A stretch of 8,239 nucleotides of DNA from Mesorhizobium sp. (GTDB taxonomy: Bacteria > Pseudomonadota > Alphaproteobacteria > Rhizobiales > Rhizobiaceae): the NCBI GenBank assembly GCA_019509685.1, contig JAEKLU010000214.1:1-8239 (forward strand). Reading direction: 5' to 3'. Positions 1 through 6,293 of the stretch are shown one piece after another (the stretch's first letter is position 1; each line of letters starts with the position of its first letter). The notes below the pieces were generated by a model, which was not told the origin of the DNA, did no database searches, and saw only the letters and a program-made list of their open reading frames with translations. Position numbers and translations under genes: made by a program.

Positions 1-5
1 AAAAA

Positions 6-1451
6 ATGGCGAATGAAAACTGGCCCGTTTACGGTGAGATCACCGGCCCTGTCGTGATGATCGGCTTCGGCTCGATCGGCAGGGGAACGCTGCCGCTGAT
101 CGAGCGCCATTTCAAATTCGACAAGTCGCGCATGACGGTGATCGATCCGCTCGATACCGACCGCAAGCTGCTCGACGAGCGCGGCATCGCTTTCGTTCAG
201 GAACACGTGACCGAGAAGAACTACAAGAAGCTGCTGACGCCGCTTCTGACCAATGGCGGCGGCCAGGGTTTTTGCATCAATTTGTCGGTCGATACCGGTT
301 CGGTCGACCTGATGCGGCTCTGCCGCAAGCTCGGCGTTCTCTACATCGACACCGTCGTCGAGCCGTGGCTCGGCTTCTATTTCGACGCCAAGGCCGACAA
401 TGCCAGCCGCACCAACTATGCGCTGCGCGAAGCCATGATCAAGGAAAAGCACGACAAGCCCGGCGGCGCCACGGCGGTGTCCACCTGCGGCGCCAATCCG
501 GGCATGGTCTCGTGGTTCGTCAAAAAGGCGCTCGTCAACCTCGCCACCGATCTTGGTCTGGAGTTTTCCGAGCCTGCGCAGGAAGATCGCGAGGCTTGGG
601 CCAAGCTGATGAAGAAGGCGGGCGTCAAGGGGATCCACATCGCCGAGCGCGACACCCAGCGCACCAAGAAGCCGAAGCCGATGGACGTGTTCTGGAACAC
701 CTGGTCGGTCGAGGGCTTCATCTCGGAGGGCTTGCAGCCGGCCGAACTCGGCTGGGGCACGCATGAGACCTGGATGCCGAAGAACGGCAAGAAGCACAAG
801 CATGGCTCCAAGGCAGCGATCTATCTGGAACAGCCGGGCGCCAACACGCGGGTGCGCAGCTGGTGCCCGACCCCGGGCGCGCAATACGGCCTGCTGGTGA
901 CGCACAACGAGGCGATCTCGATCGCCGATTTCTTCACCGTGCGCTCGAAGAAGGGCAAGGTGAACTACCGGCCGACCTGCCACTACGCCTATCACCCCTG
1001 TAACGACGCCCTGCTGTCGCTGGATGAGATGTTCGGCGCCGCGGGTAAGCCGCAGCCGGTCCACCACGTGCTCGACGAGAACGAGCTGGTCGACGGTGTC
1101 GACGAGCTCGGCGTGCTGCTCTACGGCCACGGCAAGAACGCCTACTGGTACGGCTCGCAATTGTCGCTGGCCGAAGCGCGCAAGCTCGCGCCTTATCAGA
1201 ACGCCACCGGCATGCAGGTCACCTCGGCGGTGCTCGCCGGCATGGTCTGGGCGCTGGAAAACCCGGAAGCCGGCATCGTCGAGGCCGACGAGATGGACTA
1301 CAAGCGCTGTCTCGAAGTGCAATCGCCTTATCTCGGGCCGGTCCGAGGCTACTACACCGACTGGACGCCGCTGGATAACCGCCCCGGCCTGTTCCCGGAG
1401 GATCTCGACAAGGACGATCCGTGGCAGTTCCGCAACATCCTGGTGCGATAG
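6..1451 (+). CDS. hss: Homospermidine synthase
   Basis: This enzyme makes sym-homospermidine by NAD-dependent transfer of aminobutyl groups between putrescine or spermidine molecules. It is cytosolic, and homospermidine is a major polyamine of rhizobia. The 481-residue product matches the family's usual length of about 480. An N-terminal Rossmann dinucleotide-binding motif, GFGSIGRG, lies at residues 20-27. The family-specific blocks DTVVEPW (115-121), CGANPGMVSW (161-170), IAERDTQ (212-218) and NTWSVEGF (231-238) are all present. Active-site residues that I recall for the Blastochloris viridis enzyme (Trp229, Glu210, Glu237) appear to correspond to W233, E214 and E241 at a constant offset of four. 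The ATG at position 6 gives the expected N-terminus, but only five bases lie upstream, so the ribosome binding site cannot be judged. The gene ends with TAG and is followed by a hairpin and a repeat. It appears intact, and identification is firm from conserved motifs. Confidence 0.96.
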   Translation: MANENWPVYGEITGPVVMIGFGSIGRGTLPLIERHFKFDKSRMTVIDPLDTDRKLLDERGIAFVQEHVTEKNYKKLLTPLLTNGGGQGFCINLSVDTGSVDLMRLCRKLGVLYIDTVVEPWLGFYFDAKADNASRTNYALREAMIKEKHDKPGGATAVSTCGANPGMVSWFVKKALVNLATDLGLEFSEPAQEDREAWAKLMKKAGVKGIHIAERDTQRTKKPKPMDVFWNTWSVEGFISEGLQPAELGWGTHETWMPKNGKKHKHGSKAAIYLEQPGANTRVRSWCPTPGAQYGLLVTHNEAISIADFFTVRSKKGKVNYRPTCHYAYHPCNDALLSLDEMFGAAGKPQPVHHVLDENELVDGVDELGVLLYGHGKNAYWYGSQLSLAEARKLAPYQNATGMQVTSAVLAGMVWALENPEAGIVEADEMDYKRCLEVQSPYLGPVRGYYTDWTPLDNRPGLFPEDLDKDDPWQFRNILVR

Positions 1452-1480
1452 CAGCGGGACCTACCGGCCTCACCGCCTTG

Positions 1481-1505
1481 CAATCGCCCGGAAATCGGGC
1501 GATTG
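1481..1505. other. Perfect hairpin after hss, no T-tract
   Basis: A 10-bp perfect inverted repeat has arms CAATCGCCCG (1481-1490) and CGGGCGATTG (1496-1505) around a 5-base loop, GAAAT. It starts 30 bases after the hss stop codon. No T run follows on either strand, so it is not a canonical intrinsic terminator. It may still protect the hss mRNA 3' end or pause polymerase for Rho. That role is inference from position only. Confidence 0.55.
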
Positions 1506-1518
1506 AGAGGGAGCGGCC

Positions 1519-1621
1519 TAGAGCGACGTGCGTCCATTCGGACGCACAAAGTACGCTCTAGCACTTTGAATGCACGCATCGTGCTTTCCGAAATCGGAAA
1601 CCCGATTTTCGGGCCGATGCG
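1519..1621. repeat. RIME-like intergenic double-palindrome repeat
   Basis: About 103 bases contain two successive palindromes. In the first, outer arms TAGAGCG (1519-1525) and CGCTCTA (1554-1560) enclose an inner stem GTGCGTCC (1528-1535) with GGACGCAC (1540-1547) around the loop ATTC. In the second, outer arms CGCATCG (1575-1581) and CGATGCG (1615-1621) enclose CCGAAATCGG (1588-1597) pairing with CCGATTTTCGG (1602-1612) apart from one bulged base. The size, the two-palindrome design and the remembered wording resemble the Rhizobium-specific intergenic mosaic elements (RIMEs). The family assignment is from memory, whereas the palindromes are seen directly. It ends about 20 bases before the omp10-like start codon, so it lies in that gene's leader or promoter region. 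Confidence 0.75.
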
Positions 1622-1623
1622 AG

Positions 1624-1632
1624 AGGAGAGGA
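1624..1632 (+). promoter_or_regulatory. Ribosome binding site setting the omp10-like start
   Basis: The purine-rich AGGAGAGGA ends 8 bases before the ATG at 1641. It argues against the longer open frame from a TTG at 1503, which would translate the repeat element. An in-frame TTG at 1635 is also at workable spacing, but the ATG is the simpler choice and gives a proper lipoprotein signal. Confidence 0.65.
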
Positions 1633-1640
1633 TTTTGATC

Positions 1641-2126
1641 ATGACCATTGCGCGCAAACTGCTTTCGGCAGGCGCCGCGGCAAGCCTTTTGGCCGCTGCC
1701 GCCTGTACCACCACCGGCCCTTCCGACCAGCCTTCCATGGCGGCGGCGCCCAAAGGCGTCGAAGGCAATTGGATCGACGCCAAAGGCACCGGGCTTTCGA
1801 CCTTCAACGCCGGCAGCTTCGCTACCGTCGCCACCGACACCGGCCAGAAGCTGTCGGAAGGCAGCTACACCATGACTGGTGCGACGTCGGTTGAGATCCA
1901 CGGCACCTCGCTGATCCGCCAGACGCCGGTCAGCTTCAACTGCCTGATGGTTTCCACCAGCCAGCTCAACTGCACCAGCGCCAGCGGCCAGAATTTCGTG
2001 CTCCCGCCGCGCCTGAGCGCAGCAGACATCGATGCCCAACACGGATGGCGGCGTGAGCCGCCGTCCTTTTTTGTGCCGGCAAAGTACTCCGGGATTTCCG
2101 CTTGCATCGACCGGATCGCGATGTGA
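1641..2126 (+). CDS. omp10: Omp10-like outer-membrane lipoprotein, 3' end frameshifted
   Basis: This is a small exported lipoprotein resembling Brucella Omp10, an outer-membrane lipoprotein of about 126 residues whose biochemical role is not well defined. The precursor begins with a charged n-region (RK at 5-6), a hydrophobic stretch and a lipobox ending at Cys22 (LAAAAC); the -3 position is Ala rather than the usual Leu. Matching family blocks are GVEGNWID, STFNAGSF, TDTGQKLSEGSY and QLNCTSASGQNF. The open frame as read gives 161 residues, but the last 36 or so have no family resemblance and run straight through an intrinsic terminator at 2043-2072. If one C were removed from the CCC run at 2003-2005, the reading would end as LRRA followed by TGA at 2014-2016. 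That gives a protein of 124 residues with an Omp10-like tail. I therefore infer a one-base insertion, either a real mutation or a sequence error. As I recall, omp10 and hemH are neighbours in Brucella, which fits this locus. The family call is moderately firm. Confidence 0.78.
   Translation: MTIARKLLSAGAAASLLAAAACTTTGPSDQPSMAAAPKGVEGNWIDAKGTGLSTFNAGSFATVATDTGQKLSEGSYTMTGATSVEIHGTSLIRQTPVSFNCLMVSTSQLNCTSASGQNFVLPPRLSAADIDAQHGWRREPPSFFVPAKYSGISACIDRIAM
2043..2072 (+). terminator. Intrinsic terminator after omp10-like gene
   Basis: A 10-bp stem pairs GGATGGCGGC (2043-2052) with GCCGCCGTCC (2057-2066), with one T-G wobble. The loop is the GNRA tetraloop GTGA, and TTTTTT (2067-2072) follows directly. 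It starts 26 bases after the TGA at 2014-2016 that would be the natural stop of the omp10-like gene, yet it lies inside the currently open reading frame. This supports the frameshift interpretation of that gene. Confidence 0.9.
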
Positions 2127-2143
2127 ACATGACCCGAGGCTGG

Positions 2144-2161
2144 CTGTTATTTTCCAGTCAA
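2144..2161 (+). promoter_or_regulatory. Candidate Pho box upstream of 5'-nucleotidase
   Basis: CTGTTAT (2144-2150), four bases TTTC, then CAGTCAA (2155-2161) match the PhoB-binding design of two CTGTCAT heptamers spaced by four bases at 11 of 14 positions. A weak -10-like TTTAAG sits at 2170-2175, 8 bases downstream, about where it would be expected in a PhoB-activated promoter. The start codon of the nucleotidase is 46 bases from the box. Phosphate control would make sense for an enzyme that releases phosphate from nucleotides. The match is imperfect, and similar matches occur by chance. Confidence 0.35.
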
Positions 2162-2207
2162 GCGAGGGCTTTAAGCACCTTCAAGTCAGCTCATCCGGGA
2201 GACGAAG

Positions 2208-3903
2208 ATGAAGAAGATTGCCGCCATTCTAGCCCTGTCCGCCTCGACGCTCGGCCTGTCGGCGGGCGTATCTTTTGCCGACTACACGCTGAACATTCTG
2301 CATTTCAACGATTGGCACAGCCGCATCGAAGGCAACAACAAATACGAATCCACCTGTTCGGCGGACGAGGAGACCAAGGGCGAATGCGTTGGCGGCGCCG
2401 GCCGGTTGATCACCGCGATCGCCCAGGAGCGCAAGAAGCTCGAAGGCCAGAACGTGTTGCTGCTCAATGCAGGGGACAGTTTCCAGGGCTCGTTGTTCTA
2501 CACCACCTACAAGGGCGCCGTGGAAGAGGAGTTCCTCAACCAGATCAAGCCTGACGCGGTCACGCTCGGCAACCACGAGTTCGATGACGGCGAGACAGCA
2601 CTTGTGCCTTTCCTCGACAAGGCGAAGTTCCCGATCGTCAGCGCCAATGTCGTGCCCAACGACAAGTCCGGCGCCAAGGGCAAATTCAAGCCGTCGATCG
2701 TCGTCGAGGTCGGCGGCCAGAAGATCGGCATCATCGGCGCCGTCACCAACGACACGCCGGAGCTCGCCTCGCCCGGCCCCAACATCACCATTGCCGACGA
2801 CGTCAAGTCGATCACCGCCGAGGTCGAGAAGCTCAAGGCGCAAGGCGTCAACAAGATCATCGCGGTCACCCATATCGGCTATAACCGCGAGCGCGACGTG
2901 ATCGCCAAGATCCCGGGCATCGATGTGGTGGTCGGCGGCCATAGCCACACGCTTTTGTCCAACACCGATCCGAAAGCGGCAGGCCCCTATCCGACGATGG
3001 TCGACAATCCGGACGGTTCCAAAGTGCCGGTGGTGCAGGCGGCGTCCTGCCGAGACCACCAAGCCGATCGACGGCAGCCGCGAGAGCTGCCGCGCGCGCG
3101 AATGCGAGATGGGCAACCTCGTCTCCGACGCCATCCTCGACCGCACCAAGGGCCAGGGCGTCGAGATCGCCATCTCGAATGGCGGCGGCCTGCGCGCTTC
3201 GATCGACCAGGGCACTGTGACCATGGGCGAGGTGCTGACCGTGCTGCCGTTCCAGAACACGCTGGCGACGTTCAAGATTTCCGGCAAGGACCTCGTCGCC
3301 GGGCTGGAAGGCGGCCTCAGCCAGATCGAGGACGGCGCCGGCCGCTTCCCGCAAGTGGCGGGCCTCAAATATTCCTTCGACAAGTCGGTCGCGCCCAATG
3401 CCGGCCGGCTGAAGTCGGTCGAGGTGATGGAGAACGGCGCCTGGACGCCGATCAATCCGGACAAGCAGTATCTGGTGGCGACCAACAATTATGTCCGCCA
3501 GGGTGGCGACGGCTACAAGGTCTTCGCCGAAAAGGCCACCGATGCCTATGACTATGGTCCGGGGCTGGAGCAGGTGGTGGCCGACTATCTCGGCGCGCAC
3601 CGGCCCTACACGCCAAAGATCGACGGCCGCATCACCGAGATAGCGGCAACGACGGCTGCCGCGCCGGCTGCTGAGCCCGCAAAGCCGGCCGAAACTGCTC
3701 CGGCAACGCCTGCACCTGCAGAAGCACCAAAGCCGGCCGAGACCAGCCATGTGATCGCCGCCGGCGACACTTATTGGGAGCTGGCCAAGAAGGCCTATGG
3801 CGACGCCACCAAGTGGAAACTGATCTCCGACGCCAACAAGGACTACAAGCCGCGCCGCCTGCCACTCGGCGCGACGCTGACCATTCCGCCCGCCGCGAAA
3901 TAA
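2208..3903 (+). pseudogene. Periplasmic 5'-nucleotidase with LysM domain, internally deleted and frameshifted
   Basis: The intact enzyme would be a UshA/5'-nucleotidase-family metallophosphatase, hydrolysing nucleotides in the periplasm. GGGAGA (2197-2202) precedes the ATG. A Sec signal peptide (1-24, ending SFA) is followed by the metal-binding motifs FNDWH (D35, H37), NAGDSF (D90), GNHEFD (N122, H123), VTHIG (H222) and GGHSH (H245, H247). Reading in the first frame goes wrong just after PVVQA near 3045; that frame then runs as nonsense to 3551. The correct sequence resumes in the +1 frame at AETTKPIDGSRES (about 3050) and continues through NGGGLRASI, LPFQNTL and RQGGDGYKVF of the nucleotidase C-terminal domain. 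After that come an Ala/Pro-rich linker with two KPAET copies and a LysM domain (about 3748-3897, from SHVIAAGDTYW to TIPP), ending with TAA at 3901-3903. From memory of family proteins, about 60-70 residues that join the two domains are missing. The lesion is both a deletion and a frameshift, so a working enzyme is unlikely unless the sequence is wrong. Confidence 0.88.
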
Positions 3904-3924
3904 CCGCTTCGGCGCTCATTGTCG

Positions 3925-3955
3925 CACCCGTCCGGGAAACCGGGCGGGTGTTTTC
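3925..3955 (+). terminator. Intrinsic terminator after the 5'-nucleotidase
   Basis: An 11-bp stem pairs CACCCGTCCGG (3925-3935) with CCGGGCGGGTG (3940-3950), with one T-G wobble. The loop is the GNRA tetraloop GAAA, and the T-rich tract TTTTCCTTTC follows. It lies 22 bases after the nucleotidase stop codon and separates that unit from hemH. Confidence 0.9.
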
Positions 3956-4039
3956 CTTTCTTGGACCGTAACGCGATAGGGTGCGGCCAGACGCAGCCTT
4001 GAAAACCGGCGGGGCATCGCTAGTTTCGCGCCGATACCC

Positions 4040-4044
4040 GGAGA
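4040..4044 (+). promoter_or_regulatory. Ribosome binding site setting the hemH start
   Basis: GGAGA (4040-4044) lies 6 bases before the ATG at 4051 but only 3 bases before the in-frame TTG at 4048. This favours the ATG by spacing as well as by codon preference. Confidence 0.6.
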
Positions 4045-4050
4045 CAATTG

Positions 4051-5115
4051 ATGACGCTTGCCAGCCCCACCGATGCCAAAGCCGCGAAGGCCCTCGGCCC
4101 ACGGCCGCTCGGGCATCCGCCGGTCAAGACCGGCAAGGTCGGTGTCATGCTGATCAATCTCGGCACGCCCGATGGCACCGATTTCAAGCCGATGTGGCGG
4201 TATCTCAGGGAATTCCTGTCCGACCCGCGCGTCATCGAGCTCAACAAGGCGATCTGGTATCCGATCCTCTATGGGCTTGTCCTGACCACCCGGCCGAAGA
4301 AGTCGGGCGCCAACTATGCCAGGATCTGGAACCACGAGAAGAACGAGTCGCCGCTGCGCACCTTTACCCGCGCGCAAGGCGAGAAACTCGGCTTGGCGCT
4401 CCGTGACCTGCCGGATGTCATAGTCGACTGGGCCATGCGCTACGGCAACCCTTCGACCGCGAGCGTCGCCGAAAGGCTGGTTGCGCAAGGCTGCGATCGC
4501 ATCCTTTCGTTGCCGCTTTATCCGCAATATTCGGCGACGACGACGGCGACAGCAAACGACCAGCTGTTTCGCGCGCTGATGAAGATGCGGGCCGCACCCG
4601 CGGTCCGCAGCGTGCCGCCCTATTATGACGAGCCGGTCTATATCGAAGCGCTGGCGCGTTCGATCCAGCAGAATCTCTCGACGCTGAATTTTGAGCCGGA
4701 AGTGGTCATCGCCTCCTATCACGGCATCCCAAAACCCTATTTCGAAAAGGGCGATCCCTACCATTGCCACTGCCTGAAGACGACGCGGCTGCTGCGCGAA
4801 AAACTCGGCTGGGACGAGAACAAGCTGATCACCACTTTCCAGTCGCGCTTCGGCGCGCAGGAGTGGCTGCAGCCCTACACCGACAAGACCGTCGAGAAGC
4901 TGGCCAAGGATGGCGTCAAATCGATCGCCGTCGTCAATCCGGGCTTTTCCGTCGATTGCATCGAGACGCTGGACGAGATCGGCCGCGAGGCGGCCGAAAC
5001 CTTCCATCACGCCGGCGGCAAGAACTTCGCCCACATTCCTTGTCTCAACGACAGCGCCGAGGGCATGGCCGTGATCGAGACGCTGGTGCGGCGGGAATTG
5101 TCGGGCTGGATTTGA
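4051..5115 (+). CDS. hemH: Ferrochelatase (protoporphyrin ferrochelatase)
   Basis: Ferrochelatase inserts ferrous iron into protoporphyrin IX, the last step of protohaem synthesis, at the cytoplasmic face of the inner membrane. The 354-residue product has the family's usual bacterial length. It shows the N-terminal block VMLINLGTPDG, the substrate-channel block RYGNPS, LPLYPQYSATTT, the signature SYHGIPKPYFEKGDPYHCHC with catalytic His224, and NPGFSVDCIETLDEI with Glu305. The 81-residue gap between these two matches the His263/Glu343 spacing of the human enzyme. The chain ends at SGWI, with no Cys-rich C-terminal tail, so I see no [2Fe-2S] site of the kind found in some alphaproteobacterial and animal ferrochelatases. 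It appears to be its own unit: a terminator lies upstream and 117 non-coding bases follow. A weak promoter candidate, TTGAAA (3999-4004) with TAGTTT (4021-4026) at 16-base spacing, precedes it. No iron-responsive ICE-type operator was visible. Confidence 0.97.
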   Translation: MTLASPTDAKAAKALGPRPLGHPPVKTGKVGVMLINLGTPDGTDFKPMWRYLREFLSDPRVIELNKAIWYPILYGLVLTTRPKKSGANYARIWNHEKNESPLRTFTRAQGEKLGLALRDLPDVIVDWAMRYGNPSTASVAERLVAQGCDRILSLPLYPQYSATTTATANDQLFRALMKMRAAPAVRSVPPYYDEPVYIEALARSIQQNLSTLNFEPEVVIASYHGIPKPYFEKGDPYHCHCLKTTRLLREKLGWDENKLITTFQSRFGAQEWLQPYTDKTVEKLAKDGVKSIAVVNPGFSVDCIETLDEIGREAAETFHHAGGKNFAHIPCLNDSAEGMAVIETLVRRELSGWI

Positions 5116-5177
5116 CCAAAACCGGTGCGCAAAAGCCTTCGCTAACCAATATTCGCGATCACCTGATTGTAACGTTG

Positions 5178-5201
5178 CGGAAACACTCTTAAGTGATTCC
5201 G
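5178..5201. promoter_or_regulatory. Imperfect palindrome between hemH and the SPFH gene
   Basis: Arms CGGAAACACT (5178-5187) and AGTGATTCCG (5192-5201) are inverted repeats with a single mismatch around a 4-base centre, CTTA. No T run follows, so a terminator is unlikely. A dyad of this size 31 bases before the start codon of the SPFH gene could be an operator, or a hairpin in its leader. No regulator family is recognised from the motif. Confidence 0.4.
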
Positions 5202-5232
5202 TGAAGTCGGTGCCTATTGAGGGAGATACGAA

Positions 5233-6183
5233 ATGGGCTTCAGCGGTTTCGATATTGCCATCGTCGTTCTTGTTTTCCTGGTTATCATCCTTCTTTTCAA
5301 AGGCATCAAAACGGTGCCGCAAGGTTATAATTACACGGTGGAGCGCTTCGGCCGTTACACCAAGACGCTGACCCCCGGCCTCAACATCATCAACCCGATC
5401 TTCGAGCGCATCGGCGCCAAGATGAACATGATGGAGCAGGTGCTGGATGTCCCGACGCAGGAAATCATCACCCGCGACAACGCCATCGTCGGTGTCGACG
5501 GCATCGCCTTCTATCAGATCCTGAATGCCGCCCAGGCGGCCTACCAGGTCGCTGGCCTGCAGAACGCCATCCTCAACCTGACCATGACCAACATTCGTAC
5601 CGTCATGGGCTCGATGGACCTAGATGAATTGCTGTCCAACCGCGACGCCATCAACGAACGCCTGCTGCGCGTCGTCGACGAGGCCGCGCATCCATGGGGC
5701 ATCAAGATCACCCGCGTCGAGATCAAGGACATCAACCCGCCCGCCAATCTGATCGAATCGATGGGCCGGCAGATGACCGCCGAGCGTAACAAGCGCGCCC
5801 AGATCCTCGCCGCCGAAGGCTTGAAGCAGTCGCAGATCCTCGAGGCCGAGGGCCGCAAGGAAGCCGCCTTCCGCGACGCCGAAGCGCGCGAGCGCTCGGC
5901 CGAGGCCGAAGCCAAGGCGACGCAGGTCGTGTCGGAGGCTATCGCCAAGGGCGACGTGCAGGCGCTCAACTACTTCATCGCGCAGAAATACACCGAGGCG
6001 CTGACCAAGATCGGCTCGGCCACCAACAGCAAGGTCGTGCTGATGCCGCTTGAGGCCTCCTCGCTGATCGGCACGCTTGGCGGCATCGGCGAAATCGCCA
6101 AGGAAGTCTTCAGGTCTGAAGGCACCGCCGGCTCGCAAAGACAGGCAGCGCGTCCGCCGGTGGTCCGCCCGAACGAAAACTGA
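5233..6183 (+). CDS. qmcA: SPFH/band 7 paraslipin (QmcA-like membrane protein)
   Basis: This is a stomatin-like membrane scaffold protein of the SPFH superfamily. E. coli QmcA (YbbK) is the best-known relative and is linked to membrane protein quality control alongside FtsH. The 316-residue product has one N-terminal membrane segment (residues 7-22). A band 7 domain follows from about 26 to 185, including [19 protein letters not shown] and [10 protein letters not shown]. An Ala/Glu-rich coiled coil (about 183-240) has repeated AEG-K/AEA-R units, and a hydrophobic Gly-rich tail includes [12 protein letters not shown]. The last 20 residues are polar and probably disordered. GGGAGA (5221-5226) lies 6 bases before the ATG, so the start is secure. 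The next gene encodes an NfeD-like protein, the standard partner in this family, which supports a paraslipin rather than an HflK/HflC assignment. The symbol is by homology to E. coli. Confidence 0.93.
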   Translation: MGFSGFDIAIVVLVFLVIILLFKGIKTVPQGYNYTVERFGRYTKTLTPGLNIINPIFERIGAKMNMMEQVLDVPTQEIITRDNAIVGVDGIAFYQILNAAQAAYQVAGLQNAILNLTMTNIRTVMGSMDLDELLSNRDAINERLLRVVDEAAHPWGIKITRVEIKDINPPANLIESMGRQMTAERNKRAQILAAEGLKQSQILEAEGRKEAAFRDAEARERSAEAEAKATQVVSEAIAKGDVQALNYFIAQKYTEALTKIGSATNSKVVLMPLEASSLIGTLGGIGEIAKEVFRSEGTAGSQRQAARPPVVRPNEN

Positions 6184-6189
6184 TGTCTG

Positions 6190-6276
6190 GAGCGGTTCAT
6201 GGTTTCATGGAGACACAGAACCGCTCTCCCTTTGCTTTGACGCAATTCCGGACGGAAAGCCGTTTTCTGGAATTGC
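6190..6276. repeat. RIME-like double-palindrome repeat inside the qmcA-nfeD operon
   Basis: Two consecutive palindromes fill most of the 110-base gap. The first has perfect 9-bp arms, GAGCGGTTC (6190-6198) and GAACCGCTC (6218-6226). The second has perfect 8-bp arms, GCAATTCC (6242-6249) and GGAATTGC (6269-6276), with a possible inner stem ACGG (6252-6255) to CCGT (6260-6263). The wording resembles an abundant Mesorhizobium/Rhizobium intergenic repeat known to me from memory; the dyads are seen directly. It lies between two genes expected to be co-transcribed, so its hairpins would be in the mRNA. No T-tract follows either hairpin strongly enough to call a terminator. Confidence 0.75.
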
Positions 6277-6282
6277 TCCAAT

Positions 6283-6288
6283 AGGTGG
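6283..6288 (+). promoter_or_regulatory. Ribosome binding site setting the nfeD-like start
   Basis: AGGTGG (6283-6288) lies 5 bases before the ATG at 6294. It overlaps an in-frame GTG at 6285 that has no binding site of its own, so the shorter 154-residue reading is preferred. Confidence 0.6.
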
Positions 6289-6293
6289 GCATT

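Noticed and set aside
2229..3488. A 419-codon minus-strand open frame opposite the nucleotidase
   Set aside because: It is antisense to a well-identified gene, with a composition of mirrored codons and no independent start signals.
2923..3903. Independent gene starting at the ATG at 2923
   Set aside because: The first 40 or so codons are an out-of-frame reading of the metallophosphatase region. The meaningful sequence starts only at about 3050 and is the displaced 3' half of the nucleotidase.
3999..4026. TTGAAA and TAGTTT as a sigma-70-type promoter for hemH
   Set aside because: The -10 element matches at only three of six positions. It is mentioned in the hemH entry but is too weak to list as a feature.
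3916..5322. A 468-codon minus-strand open frame over hemH
   Set aside because: It is a long antisense shadow typical of GC-rich coding DNA. hemH is certain on the plus strand, and the antisense product has no domain-like features.
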